Shown: in pieces, positions 36,017-44,830 of the stretch
Layout of the letters: each line of letters begins with the position of its first letter
Numbering within the stretch: position 1 is the first letter of the stretch
NCBI RefSeq assembly: GCF_014836985.1
Contig: NZ_JACSPU010000001.1
Coordinates: forward strand, 899,855-963,854
Direction of reading: 5' to 3'
Source: Planococcus wigleyi
GTDB taxonomy: Bacteria > Bacillota > Bacilli > Bacillales_A > Planococcaceae
DNA length: 64,000 bases
Made by a program: the position numbers and the translations under genes
Notes under the pieces: generated by a model
What the model was told of the DNA's origin: nothing
Database searches by the model: none
What the model saw: only the letters and a program-made list of their open reading frames with translations

Positions 36017-36628
36017 ATGCTTTCCTTCGCGATTAAGATTTCCACGTGGCTGATGTACCGACCTTTTCTAATTCTTCTGTTCCTCATCAATTTGGGCGGT
36101 ACGATATATGGATACATATGGTACGGTTGGCAATTGAAGATTACAGAGCCGATCTTTTTGATTTTCGTTCCAGACAGTCCGACAGCCAGTCTCTTTTTTA
36201 CGATGGTGTTGGGACTCTGGATTATTGGAAAACGGAGCCGTTTGTTTGAGGCTTTGGCTTTTGTGACCTTAATTAAATATGGTCTGTGGGCAGTCGTCAT
36301 GAACTTGCTGACGCTGTGGGAAACAGGGTCCATCGGTTGGATGGGCTGGATGCTTATCGCATCCCATTTTGCAATGGCGCTTCAGGCAGTGCTGTATATT
36401 GAGCATTTCCGCTTTGGCTGGCTGGCAGTGGCCTTGACCGCCGTTTGGACTTTGCATAACGACGTCATCGATTATGTCTTTGGACAGATGCCGATCTACA
36501 GCACTTTAAGTGAATACAGCAGCCAAATCGGCTACTTTACTTTCTGGTTATCGATTGCTTGTGTCAGTTTTGCCTTATATGTTGCTCATCTGAATCGATC
36601 TCAATCCATATCAGTTGACCAATATTGA
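36017..36628 (+). CDS. ypjA: DUF1405 membrane protein (YpjA-like)
   Basis: A 203-residue protein with about six predicted helices and several Trp-rich loops (WYGWQLKITEPIFLIFVPDSP, TLHNDVIDYVFG). It matches YpjA/DUF1405 in length, look and position after qcrC. The function is unknown; the neighbourhood suggests an envelope or respiratory role. ATG 36017 sits nine bases after AAAGGA. Confidence 0.82.
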   Translation: MLSFAIKISTWLMYRPFLILLFLINLGGTIYGYIWYGWQLKITEPIFLIFVPDSPTASLFFTMVLGLWIIGKRSRLFEALAFVTLIKYGLWAVVMNLLTLWETGSIGWMGWMLIASHFAMALQAVLYIEHFRFGWLAVALTAVWTLHNDVIDYVFGQMPIYSTLSEYSSQIGYFTFWLSIACVSFALYVAHLNRSQSISVDQY

Positions 36629-36682
36629 CTAACACAAGTAAAATAAAGGTATCAAGCAGAAAGAAAGAGGTGCGATTTACAC

Positions 36683-37363
36683 ATGGGTATGAGCTATATC
36701 TTCTATTTTATCCTTTTGCTGATCATTCCAATTTGGGCACAATTTAAATTAAAAAGAACGTATGGAAAATATTCGAAAGTCCGGTCGACATCCGGCCATA
36801 CAGGTGCACAGGTAGCACGTACCATCCTCGATGCCAATGGACTCCAGAACATCAAAGTCGTTGAAAGCCGTGGGATGTTGAGTGACCATTACAATCCATT
36901 AACGAAAACAGTGGCACTCAGCAGCCACAACTACCATGAAGCTTCTGTTGCGGGAACCGCAGTAGCCGCTCACGAAGTGGGACATGCGATTCAAGATGCT
37001 GAGGACTATTCCTTCTTGCGCCTTCGCCATCGCATGGTGCCGATCGTTAATATTTCATCGAATATGTCTTGGGTTTTCATCATGATCGGTTTCTTCTCGG
37101 CTTGGAGTGGTGCATTATTGATCGGAATCATTCTGCTTGCTGCCGGTGTGGTATTCCAATTGGTGACTTTGCCGGTTGAGTTTAATGCATCGAGCCGGGC
37201 GATGGACCAATTACTGTCACATAACATCATCCGCAACGAAGAAGAACGCCATGCGAAAAAAGTACTGAGCGCAGCCGCGATGACTTATGTCGCAGCTACT
37301 GCAGTCGCAGTTCTTGAATTGGCTCGACTGATTTTGGTCTATACAAGCATGAATCGTTCGTAA
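36683..37363 (+). CDS. Membrane zinc metallopeptidase, YugP-like
   Basis: A 226-residue membrane protein with the zinc motif AAHEVGHAIQD (HExxH, about residue 98) between an N-terminal helix and a pair of central helices (WVFIMIGFFSAWSGALLIGIILLAAGVV); FNASSRAM follows. This is the Zn_peptidase_2 (YugP) family, of unknown substrate. The spacing from the best ribosome site (AAGAGGTG) is long, so ATG 36689 is an alternative. In B. subtilis the sporulation-linked ypjB occupies this place. Confidence 0.85.
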   Translation: MGMSYIFYFILLLIIPIWAQFKLKRTYGKYSKVRSTSGHTGAQVARTILDANGLQNIKVVESRGMLSDHYNPLTKTVALSSHNYHEASVAGTAVAAHEVGHAIQDAEDYSFLRLRHRMVPIVNISSNMSWVFIMIGFFSAWSGALLIGIILLAAGVVFQLVTLPVEFNASSRAMDQLLSHNIIRNEEERHAKKVLSAAAMTYVAATAVAVLELARLILVYTSMNRS

Positions 37364-37396
37364 AAAAAAACGGCCCTTTTACAGGGCCGTTTTTTC
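37364..37396. terminator. Bidirectional terminator between the peptidase gene and ypjC
   Basis: AAAACGGCCC pairs with GGGCCGTTTT, with A and T runs on both flanks. The two genes converge here. Confidence 0.88.
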
Positions 37397-37404
37397 TATG
37401 CTTT

Positions 37405-38271
37405 TTAACCGATCGGCTGTTTTTCCTCATCAAGCGTAAACCCTTCGCCCATGACATCATGGACTTCCATTAAGGAAACAAAGGCGTGGGGGTCGACGGA
37501 GTTGATGATGTTCTTTAAACGGACAATTTCATTTCTCGCGACGACGCAATACAATACTTCGCGTTCTTCTTTTGTGAAATGGCCATAGCCACGCAGAATG
37601 GTAATTCCGCGGTCCATCTCAACAGCAATGCGGCTGGCGATTTCTTCCTGAGAATTTGAAATGATCAAAGCGCCTCTGCCGGCGTACGCACCTTCCTGCA
37701 CGAAATCAATGACACGTGCCCCGACAAAAACTGCGACCAGCGTATACATCATAGAGCGATGATCCAGGAACGTCAGCCAGGAAAGCATAATGACGCAGGC
37801 ATCGAACAGGAACATCGTTTTTCCCATGCTCCAGCCGATGTATTTCTGCGCCAAACGCGCCAAAATGTCGACGCCTCCTGTAGTGCCGCCAAAACGGAAA
37901 ATGATTCCGAGCCCCACTCCGACGAAGACCCCAGCGAACAAAGCCGCAAGGAATAAATCATTCTGCAAGTTGATCTGGATTTCGTAGATCAGAAAAATCT
38001 TCAGAAACACCGAAACAGCTACTGTGCCGATAATCGTGTAAAGAAAAACTTTTCTTCCGAGAAGCTTCCAGCCAATAAAAAACAAAGGAATGTTCAATAG
38101 CAAGTTCATCAATGCCGGGTCCCAATGGAAAATAAAGTACAAAATCAATGTAATACCGGCAAATCCGCCCTCGCCCAATTCATTTTGAATATTGAAGTGG
38201 ACAAATCCGAAGCTGTAGATGGCAGCTCCGAGCAGGATGAAAAAGATATTTTTCATTTTCAATTCTTTCAA
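37405..38271 (-). CDS. ypjC: YitT/DUF2179-family membrane protein (YpjC-like)
   Basis: A 288-residue protein with about five membrane helices in the first 170 residues (IFFILLGAAIYSFGFVHFN, GGFAGITLILYFIFHW, GGTTGGVDILAR) and a C-terminal cytoplasmic DUF2179 domain (GRGALIISNS to PHAFVSLMEVHDVMGEGF). The start is uncertain: on this strand GAAAGGGG lies 10 bases before TTG 38271, which I use; TTG 38280 is too close to it and ATG 38256 too far. The role is not established. Confidence 0.85.
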   Translation of the reverse strand: MKELKMKNIFFILLGAAIYSFGFVHFNIQNELGEGGFAGITLILYFIFHWDPALMNLLLNIPLFFIGWKLLGRKVFLYTIIGTVAVSVFLKIFLIYEIQINLQNDLFLAALFAGVFVGVGLGIIFRFGGTTGGVDILARLAQKYIGWSMGKTMFLFDACVIMLSWLTFLDHRSMMYTLVAVFVGARVIDFVQEGAYAGRGALIISNSQEEIASRIAVEMDRGITILRGYGHFTKEEREVLYCVVARNEIVRLKNIINSVDPHAFVSLMEVHDVMGEGFTLDEEKQPIG

Positions 38272-38378
38272 TTTACTCAAACCCCTTTCGTGAATATCAA
38301 CTTCTGTATTATCGTTTAATTAATGTATTTTGACAACATCATCAGTTTTCTTTACGATTGACTGAGGAGTGTGATGAT

Positions 38379-38717
38379 ATGAGCGGAGATAAAACGATGA
38401 AACAGCTTCAGCTGGACGTGGACCGATACATAGGACAGTACAAAGAAGGCTATTTTCAGCCGATGGAAATGATGGCTCGCATGACCGAAGAACTGGGCGA
38501 ACTGTCCAGAGAAGTGATGCACCAATATGGTCCGAAGAAAAAGAAAAGCTCGGAAGCTGAAAACAGTATTGAGGAAGAGATGGGCGATGTCCTGTTCGTC
38601 TTGATTTGTATGGCGAATTCAATGGATATCGATTTGGCGCATGCTCATGACCGGGTGATGGAGAAGTTTGCGAGCAGAGACAAAGACCGCTGGACAAGAA
38701 AGGATGGAGACAAATGA
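38379..38717 (+). CDS. ypjD: MazG-like nucleotide pyrophosphohydrolase (YpjD)
   Basis: A 112-residue all-alpha NTP pyrophosphatase. The metal-binding EExxE...ExxD pattern of MazG folds is visible as MTEELGELSRE and EEEMGDVLFVL. It likely hydrolyses damaged or surplus nucleotides. ATG 38379 follows GAGGAG. The gene overlaps dapB by four bases (ATGA) and is the first of the ypjD-dapB-mgsA-bshA-cca-birA run. Confidence 0.9.
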   Translation: MSGDKTMKQLQLDVDRYIGQYKEGYFQPMEMMARMTEELGELSREVMHQYGPKKKKSSEAENSIEEEMGDVLFVLICMANSMDIDLAHAHDRVMEKFASRDKDRWTRKDGDK

Positions 38718-39514
38718 CGATTCGCGTGTCAATTGCAGGAGCAAGAGGGAAAATGGGCAAAGAGGCTGTACATACAGTCATGAACAATCCGGATATGGAA
38801 TTGGTTTCTGTTCTGGATTACAAAGAAGTTGGGAATACATTGGCAGATACGAACTTGTTTCCTTCTTCCTATACCGCACCGGTCTTTACGGATTTGCAGG
38901 AACTGCACTCGAAAACCAAACCGGATGTATTGGTTGACTTAACGACGCCTGAATTTGTTTACGAGCATACGAAACAGGCTTTGGAATTGAAAATCCGTCC
39001 GGTGGTCGGTACAACCGGTTTTTCGGATGAACAGCTTGAAGAGTTGACTACACTTTCAAAAGAATCGAAAATTGGCTGCATCATTGCACCGAACTTTGCA
39101 GTAGGAGCAGTTCTTATGATGAAGTTCGCTGAACAGGCGGCCAAATATTTGCCCGATATCGAAATCATCGAAATGCATCATGACCAAAAATTGGATGCCC
39201 CTTCCGGAACCGCAATGAAGACGGCCCATTTGATTTCACAAGAACGCCCAATCCATGAACAGGGGCATGCCCGTGAGAAAGAAACGCTTCCAGGGGCACG
39301 CGGAGCCAATTACGACGGCATGCGCATCCACAGTGTGCGTTTGCCGGGTCTTGTTGCGCATCAGCAGGTGCTGCTTGGAGGAGACGGCCAATTATTGACG
39401 CTTCGCCACGACTCGTTTAACCGCGGCTCATTTATGTCAGGCGTGGTTTTGTCCATCAACACTGTTATGGAAAAAGAAGAGTTGATCTATGGTTTGGAAC
39501 ACATAATCGTTTAA
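38714..39514 (+). CDS. dapB: 4-hydroxy-tetrahydrodipicolinate reductase
   Basis: A 266-residue DapB of lysine and diaminopimelate synthesis. NAD(P) binding is by [21 protein letters not shown] and the signature [16 protein letters not shown] follow. Diaminopimelate is needed for peptidoglycan, or lysine where that is the crosslinking residue. No other dap gene is in the window. Confidence 0.96.
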   Translation: MTIRVSIAGARGKMGKEAVHTVMNNPDMELVSVLDYKEVGNTLADTNLFPSSYTAPVFTDLQELHSKTKPDVLVDLTTPEFVYEHTKQALELKIRPVVGTTGFSDEQLEELTTLSKESKIGCIIAPNFAVGAVLMMKFAEQAAKYLPDIEIIEMHHDQKLDAPSGTAMKTAHLISQERPIHEQGHAREKETLPGARGANYDGMRIHSVRLPGLVAHQQVLLGGDGQLLTLRHDSFNRGSFMSGVVLSINTVMEKEELIYGLEHIIV

Positions 39515-39527
39515 AGGGGAAGATGAT

Positions 39528-39932
39528 ATGAAAATTGCCTTGATTGCCCATGACCGAAAGAAAGACGATCTGATCCAATTTGTTACAGCATATCAGCCGA
39601 TATTGGCTAAGCACACGCTTTATGCGACTGGGACGACCGGCCAACGGGTCATTGATGGAACAGGACTGCCAGTCATCCGTTTTCAATCCGGCCCCCTTGG
39701 CGGCGACCAGCAGATTGGTGCCATGATAGCCAAAAATGAGATGGATATGGTCATTTTCTTCAGGGATCCATTGACTGCACAGCCTCATGAACCTGATGTA
39801 ACGGCATTGATTCGCCTGTGTGACGTCTACGGAATCCCATTGGCCACCAATATGGGAACCGCTGAAGTGCTTTTGAAAGGGTTGCAGGAAGGCTTTATTG
39901 ACTGGCGGCTGCTCGGAGAACGAAGAGGATAG
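39528..39932 (+). CDS. mgsA: Methylglyoxal synthase
   Basis: A 134-residue enzyme ([39 protein letters not shown], with catalytic Asp in GGDQQ and the [13 protein letters not shown] phosphate site). It converts dihydroxyacetone phosphate to methylglyoxal. The next gene in B. subtilis is bshB1; here bshA follows at 12 bases. Confidence 0.95.
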   Translation: MKIALIAHDRKKDDLIQFVTAYQPILAKHTLYATGTTGQRVIDGTGLPVIRFQSGPLGGDQQIGAMIAKNEMDMVIFFRDPLTAQPHEPDVTALIRLCDVYGIPLATNMGTAEVLLKGLQEGFIDWRLLGERRG

Positions 39933-39943
39933 GAGAGAGCATT

Positions 39944-41086
39944 GTGCGCAAAATGAAAATCGGCATCACCTGCTATCCAACGGTTGGAGGATCAGGTGTA
40001 ATTGCCACGGAATTAGGGAAAATGCTGGCAGAAAAAGGGCACGAGGTGCATTTTATCACGTCCAGTACGCCTTTTCGCTTGAATAAAACATATGCAAATA
40101 TCTACAGCCACCAAGTGGAAGTCAATACGTATTCCGTTTTCCAGTACGCACCTTATGACATTGCGTTGGCGACGAAAATCGCGGAAGTCATCAAAAATGA
40201 AAAACTGGATCTGATGCATGTGCATTATGCAATTCCACATGCCGTCTGTGCCATTCTTGGGCGGGACATGGCAGGCTCCAACATCGGCATTGTGACGACT
40301 CTGCACGGTACGGACATTACAGTATTGGGGTCAGATTCTTCTTTGAAAGAAGCGATTCGCTACGGCATCGAGAAGTCCGATATCGTCACAGCCGTTTCAG
40401 ATTCGTTAAGAGATCAAACTTACGATCTTATTAACCCGGATAAAAAGATAGAAACAGTCTATAATTTTGTTGATGAAAGGGAGTATTTCCCGCAGGACTC
40501 TAAAGAACTGAAAGCTGAATTAGGAATAGAACCCGATCAGAAAGTGATGATCCATGTTTCGAATTTCCGGAACGTCAAGCGTGTCCAGGATGTTGTAGAG
40601 ACATTTTCACAGGCACGTCAACAACTGGATTGTAAATTATTGCTGGTCGGGGATGGACCTGAAATGGGACGGATCATTCAGCAAGTGCAGGATCTTGGAT
40701 TGGAAGATGACGTGTTGTTCCTTGGAAAACGGGACAGCCTGGCAGAATTCTATAATATCAGTGACATCAAAATTCTTCTTTCTGAAAAAGAAGCGTTCGG
40801 CTTAGTGTTGCTGGAAGCGATGGCATGCGGGGTGCCGGTGATCGGCTCCAATATCGGAGGAATGCCCGAAATTATCGAACCGGGCGTGAATGGCTACCTA
40901 GTCGAATTGGGTGACACAAAACAGGCCGCTGAATACGCAATCGAAATGATGAGCGATGAGAACAAGCTGGAGGAATTGCGGCAAGGTGCTTTGAAAACAG
41001 TGGCTGAACGTTTCCATTCCTCTAAAATCCTGAAACATTATGAAGGCTTGTATGAACGCTTGCTGGCAAAGGATGACACACAATGA
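39944..41086 (+). CDS. bshA: Bacillithiol synthesis glycosyltransferase BshA
   Basis: A 380-residue GT4 enzyme that joins N-acetylglucosamine to malate, the first step of bacillithiol synthesis. Signatures: CYPTVGGSGVIATELG, MHVHYAIPHA, HGTDITVLG, and the C-terminal EAFGLVLLEAMACGVPVIGSN donor-sugar motif. GTG 39944 follows AGGAGAGAG; the internal ATG 39953 is too distant. It fits with ypdA at 11169. Confidence 0.94.
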   Translation: MRKMKIGITCYPTVGGSGVIATELGKMLAEKGHEVHFITSSTPFRLNKTYANIYSHQVEVNTYSVFQYAPYDIALATKIAEVIKNEKLDLMHVHYAIPHAVCAILGRDMAGSNIGIVTTLHGTDITVLGSDSSLKEAIRYGIEKSDIVTAVSDSLRDQTYDLINPDKKIETVYNFVDEREYFPQDSKELKAELGIEPDQKVMIHVSNFRNVKRVQDVVETFSQARQQLDCKLLLVGDGPEMGRIIQQVQDLGLEDDVLFLGKRDSLAEFYNISDIKILLSEKEAFGLVLLEAMACGVPVIGSNIGGMPEIIEPGVNGYLVELGDTKQAAEYAIEMMSDENKLEELRQGALKTVAERFHSSKILKHYEGLYERLLAKDDTQ

Positions 41087-42216
41087 AGACGGCCATCAAA
41101 GTGATCGGCATCTTGCAGAAAGCAGGTTTCGAAGCTTACATGGTCGGTGGAGCAGTGCGCGATTTTCTGCTCGGCCAGACGCCTCATGATATCGATGTGG
41201 CTTCTTCCGCATCACCGCAGCAAGTGAAAACGCTGTTCAAGCGAACGGTCGATACGGGAATTGAGCATGGCACTGTGTTGGTGCTGATTGACGGTGAAGG
41301 CATAGAAGTGACGACATTTCGGACGGAAGGCAGTTATTCCGATAACCGCCGGCCTGATTCGGTGGAGTTTGTCCAATCGTTAGAAGAGGATTTAAAGCGC
41401 CGCGATTTCACCATCAATGCGATGGCGATGACGGAAACCTTGAAAATCATCGATCCGTTTGGCGGGACAGAAGATCTCCGAAAGCATATTATTCGTGCGG
41501 TGGGAGAACCAGATCAGCGCTTTCAAGAAGACGCACTGCGCATGCTGCGAGCGGTGCGTTTTTCGGGGCAGCTGGATTTTTCAATCGAGCAACACACACT
41601 TGAGTCAATCCGCCGCCATGCGTCGTTGATCCAATCCATCGCGGTCGAACGTTTAAAGTCGGAAATCGATAAGATATTCGCCAATCCTCGTACGGCCCGC
41701 AGCATGGAGTATCTGGGGAAAACGGATTTAACGGCTTTTCTTCCCGCCGGCAAGCTTTTCGAAATGGATTGGAGCCGTTACGAATCCAGCGGCAAAGCGG
41801 TATTTGGCTGGTTTTATTTATTGCATAAAAACAATCAGCCATTTTCAGAAATAAAGGATTACCGTTTTTCAAATGAAGACAAGCGGCTCATAGAGAAAAG
41901 CCTGGAGTTGGCCAAGCTGGAATTTTGGGATCAATGGACGTTCTACTATTATGCCGTTGACCAATTGGAGATGGCAGCTAAAGCAAGCGGGAAATTGCTT
42001 GACCCGGCAGCCGCCAAAGCCGAATTGCCCATTCAATCAAAATCCGATCTCGCAGCAAGCGGACGGGAGTTTATGGAATGGAGCGGAGAGCGTTCCGGCC
42101 CATGGCTGAAAGTGTGGATAGAAAAGTTGGAAAAACTGATTGTCTATGGTGAATTGAAGAATGACAAAGAACTCATAAAGGACTGGTTTGTGAATGAATA
42201 TCACCGTCACGCATAA
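41083..42216 (+). CDS. cca: CCA-adding tRNA nucleotidyltransferase
   Basis: A 377-residue class II nucleotidyltransferase. The head domain has MVGGAVRDFLLG and the metal-binding DxD in HDIDVAS, then RRDFTINAMAM and RFQEDALRMLRAVRF. It adds or repairs the CCA end of tRNAs. It overlaps bshA by four bases and birA by 23. Confidence 0.95.
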   Translation: MKTAIKVIGILQKAGFEAYMVGGAVRDFLLGQTPHDIDVASSASPQQVKTLFKRTVDTGIEHGTVLVLIDGEGIEVTTFRTEGSYSDNRRPDSVEFVQSLEEDLKRRDFTINAMAMTETLKIIDPFGGTEDLRKHIIRAVGEPDQRFQEDALRMLRAVRFSGQLDFSIEQHTLESIRRHASLIQSIAVERLKSEIDKIFANPRTARSMEYLGKTDLTAFLPAGKLFEMDWSRYESSGKAVFGWFYLLHKNNQPFSEIKDYRFSNEDKRLIEKSLELAKLEFWDQWTFYYYAVDQLEMAAKASGKLLDPAAAKAELPIQSKSDLAASGREFMEWSGERSGPWLKVWIEKLEKLIVYGELKNDKELIKDWFVNEYHRHA

Positions 42217-43177
42217 GTTAGCGAAGCGATTAATCGAATCGAACGGTGAAGCCGTGTCGGGCCAACAATTGGCAGAAGAATTCGGAATTTCCCGGACAGC
42301 AATCTGGAAGCACATCAAAGAGCTTGAAGAAAAAGGCTATGCCATTGAGTCAGTCAAGAAAAAAGGCTACCGCATCGTTTCCATTCCGGATACATTAGAG
42401 CCCTTGGCCATTCAAACAGGATTGAAGACCAAACACATCGGACAGAACATCGAATATGTGGAAAGCTGCTCTTCAACTCAAATCATCGCCCATAAACTGG
42501 CCCAGGAAGGGGCGCCAGGCGGCACTGTCGTGCTGACAGAGACGCAGACGGCCGGACGTGGGAGAATGGCCCGGAAATGGGATTCAGCGGCAGGAAAAGG
42601 CGTCTGGATGAGCGTTATCCTGCGGCCGGATGTCGTGCCCCAAAAAGCGCCTCAGTTTACGCTCGTCACTGCCGTCGCAGTGGTAAGAGCGATTGAAGAA
42701 GTCACCAAATTGCAGCCGAAGATCAAATGGCCGAATGACATTCTCCTGAACGGCAAAAAGTGTACCGGCATTTTGACAGAGCTGCAGTCAGATGCAGATG
42801 GCATTCAGGCATTGATCATCGGCATCGGCTTGAACATCAATCAAGAGAAAACGGATTTCGATCCGGAAATCCAAGCTATTGCGACTTCGCTGAAGATGGA
42901 GAGCGGGGACACAGTAAGCCGCCAAAAACTGGTCCAGTCCCTGCTGTATTACTTGGAAATTTATACACAGATGTACATTGAAGAAGGCTTCGGCCTGCTG
43001 AAAGTCATGTGGGAAAGCTACTCGACGACCATCGGACACCCGATCCGGGCGCGTATGACGAACCAGACACTTGAAGGCATCGCTGAAGGCATCACCGAAG
43101 ACGGAGTTCTGCAATTGCGGACAGCGGACGGCAAACTCCACGGCATCTATTCAGCTGATATCGAAATGACCAACTAG
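42194..43177 (+). CDS. birA: Bifunctional biotin ligase / biotin operon repressor BirA
   Basis: A 327-residue protein with an N-terminal winged helix (about 1-60, GQQLAEEFGISRTAIWKHIKELEEKGY), a ligase domain with the biotinyl-adenylate motif GRGRMARKW and KWPNDILL, and a small C-terminal domain. It attaches biotin to carboxylases and, through the winged helix, can repress biotin genes. It starts within the cca end, with AAAGGA upstream. Confidence 0.94.
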   Translation: MNITVTHKLAKRLIESNGEAVSGQQLAEEFGISRTAIWKHIKELEEKGYAIESVKKKGYRIVSIPDTLEPLAIQTGLKTKHIGQNIEYVESCSSTQIIAHKLAQEGAPGGTVVLTETQTAGRGRMARKWDSAAGKGVWMSVILRPDVVPQKAPQFTLVTAVAVVRAIEEVTKLQPKIKWPNDILLNGKKCTGILTELQSDADGIQALIIGIGLNINQEKTDFDPEIQAIATSLKMESGDTVSRQKLVQSLLYYLEIYTQMYIEEGFGLLKVMWESYSTTIGHPIRARMTNQTLEGIAEGITEDGVLQLRTADGKLHGIYSADIEMTN

Positions 43178-43257
43178 AGGGTGCAGGATTCATTCCTAGC
43201 ATATTGCCTCCAACTTGCATAACCCTTAAGCATGGAATATGTTTTTTTCTGGATTTC

Positions 43258-43266
43258 TGGTATAGT
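43258..43266 (+). promoter_or_regulatory. Extended -10 promoter of the panC leader
   Basis: TGGTATAGT is an extended -10 box. Transcription would begin near 43273, about 190 bases before panC, giving a long leader. Confidence 0.5.
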
Positions 43267-43272
43267 GTTTTT

Positions 43273-43414
43273 AACGGGCAGTATCGCTTGCGAACTGCAC
43301 CGAACAACCGCAACACACCCAAAAATTCATAGTAATCTAGTTCTGCCTTGATCACTTATACGACAGGGACGGAGGAAACCAAACGTACATTTACTGTCCT
43401 TCTGTCTTTTTTTT
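43273..43414 (+). ncRNA. Structured leader of panCD with terminator (possible pan motif or attenuator)
   Basis: GCAGT and ACTGC enclose a bulged A and a TCG-CTTG-CGA hairpin. GAACT and TGCC downstream offer a second pairing: GAACT with AGTTC (43339-43343), and GGCA with the adjoining TGCC (43344-43347). The leader ends in a strong terminator at 43362-43414. Alternative folds plus a terminator suggest regulated read-through. The pan RNA motif, known upstream of pantothenate genes and having bulged adenines, is a candidate; I cannot confirm it. Confidence 0.5.
43362..43414 (+). terminator. Terminator inside the panC leader
   Basis: GACAG-GGAC (43362-43370) pairs with GTCC-TT-CTGTC (43396-43406), with the TT bulged, followed by eight Ts. 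It lies 50 bases upstream of panC, with its promoter also upstream. Confidence 0.75.
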
Positions 43415-43463
43415 CGGCGGAAGGGCTTTTTATATGGTTTTCTTCCCGAGAGGAGAGAAAAAA

Positions 43464-44300
43464 TTGTTGATTTTACAGACGGTGGACGAACTTAAAAAAT
43501 GGGTTCGGGAAACCAAAAAAGCAGGCGAGACCATTGGTTTAGTGCCGACGATGGGTTTTTTGCATGAAGGGCATTTATCTTTAGTGGAAAAGGCCAAGTC
43601 AGAAAACGACAGGGTAGTCATGAGCATTTTCGTCAACCCTGCGCAATTTGGGCCGAATGAAGATTTCGACCGCTACCCGAGAGACCTTGATCGCGATCGG
43701 CAGCTGGCTGAAGGAGCAGGGACGGATGCAATTTTTGTACCGAGTGTAGAAGAGATGTATCCACGGGAAAGCCAAATCAAAATTACAGCCGGTGCACAGG
43801 CGGATGTCCTGTGCGGCGCTAAAAGACCTGGACATTTTGATGGCGTGCTGAAAGTAGTCACCAAGCTGTTTCATTTAACTGAGGCGGATATGGCGTATTT
43901 CGGCCAAAAAGATGCCCAGCAGTTGGCAATCATCGAGTCGTTGGTTGCAGATTTCAATTTTCCGATGGCAATCCGCCGTGGGGATACTGTCCGCGAAGAA
44001 GATGGATTGGCAAAAAGCTCACGTAATGTTTATTTGAGTGCTGCTGAACGCGATGAAGCGCCTCATTTGAAAAAAGCATTAGAGATGGGCAAGAACCTAT
44101 TTTTGCAGGGGCAGGATCCGATTGCGCCAATGACTGACTATCTCACCAAAAACACGTCCGGAAAAATCGATTACATCGAATTGCTCGATTATCCGACTTT
44201 GACCGCGGATATTCAAAACGATGCTATATTGGCTTTGGCTGTGCAATTCGAAAAAGCACGATTAATCGATAATATCATTTTTAACCCAAAGGAGAACTGA
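43464..44300 (+). CDS. panC: Pantothenate synthetase
   Basis: A 278-residue ligase joining pantoate and beta-alanine. Motifs: GLVPTMGFLHEGHLSLV, FVNPAQFGPNEDFDRYPR, KLFHLTEADMAYFGQKDAQQ, and the KMSKS-like EEDGLAKSSRN. TTG 43464 follows GAGAGGAGAG and gives the usual N-terminus; ATG 43434, after GGAAGGG, would add ten residues and is an alternative. panB is not next to it, unlike in B. subtilis. Confidence 0.93.
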   Translation: MLILQTVDELKKWVRETKKAGETIGLVPTMGFLHEGHLSLVEKAKSENDRVVMSIFVNPAQFGPNEDFDRYPRDLDRDRQLAEGAGTDAIFVPSVEEMYPRESQIKITAGAQADVLCGAKRPGHFDGVLKVVTKLFHLTEADMAYFGQKDAQQLAIIESLVADFNFPMAIRRGDTVREEDGLAKSSRNVYLSAAERDEAPHLKKALEMGKNLFLQGQDPIAPMTDYLTKNTSGKIDYIELLDYPTLTADIQNDAILALAVQFEKARLIDNIIFNPKEN

Positions 44301-44303
44301 CTC

Positions 44304-44687
44304 ATGCTTAGAATGATGCTGAATTCAAAAATCCACCGTGCAACGGTGACAGAAGCTGACTTGAATTATGTAGGAAGCATTACCATCGATCAGGATTTGC
44401 TGGATGCTGTGGGGATGCTGCCAAATGAAAAAGTGCATATCGTCAATAATAATAATGGCGCCCGTTTTGAAACGTACATCATTGCCGGAGAACGCGGCAG
44501 TGGCGTGATTTGTGTGAATGGAGCAGCAGCGCGCCTGGTGCAGCGTGGGGACATCGTCATCATCCTTTCCTATGCCTATGTCATGAACGAAAATGCCCGT
44601 GACCACAAACCAACTGTTGCCATTATGGATGCCGACAATCAAATCAAGGAAATCATCCATTACGAACCTGAAGCAACCGTCATGTAA
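44304..44687 (+). CDS. panD: Aspartate 1-decarboxylase
   Basis: A 127-residue pyruvoyl enzyme making beta-alanine. The self-cleavage site is G24-S25 (YVGSITID), and [20 protein letters not shown] is also typical. It provides the second substrate of PanC, whose stop is four bases before its start. Ribosome site AAAGGAG. Confidence 0.96.
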   Translation: MLRMMLNSKIHRATVTEADLNYVGSITIDQDLLDAVGMLPNEKVHIVNNNNGARFETYIIAGERGSGVICVNGAAARLVQRGDIVIILSYAYVMNENARDHKPTVAIMDADNQIKEIIHYEPEATVM

Positions 44688-44690
44688 ATT

Positions 44691-44727
44691 GTGCAGCCTC
44701 CGATATGATTCGGGGCTGTTTTTCTTT
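44691..44727 (+). terminator. Terminator after panD
   Basis: CAGCC-TCCGA pairs with TTCGG-GGCTG and is followed by TTTTTC. Confidence 0.75.
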
Positions 44728-44830
44728 TGCCTGAAGTAAAGCAAGAAGATTGAATTTTCATCTTGAAAGCGGAAAGCCGCTGGATATGTTACAATTTTTT
44801 TAGGCTAACACCTAAGAAAGAGGGGCTAAG

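Noticed and set aside
43273..43414. T-box leader before panC
   Set aside because: The conserved AGGGTGGNACCGCG block is absent, and panC is not an amino-acid or tRNA synthetase gene.
44700..44830. LexA box upstream of dinG
   Set aside because: No sequence close to CGAACnnnnGTTCG was seen.
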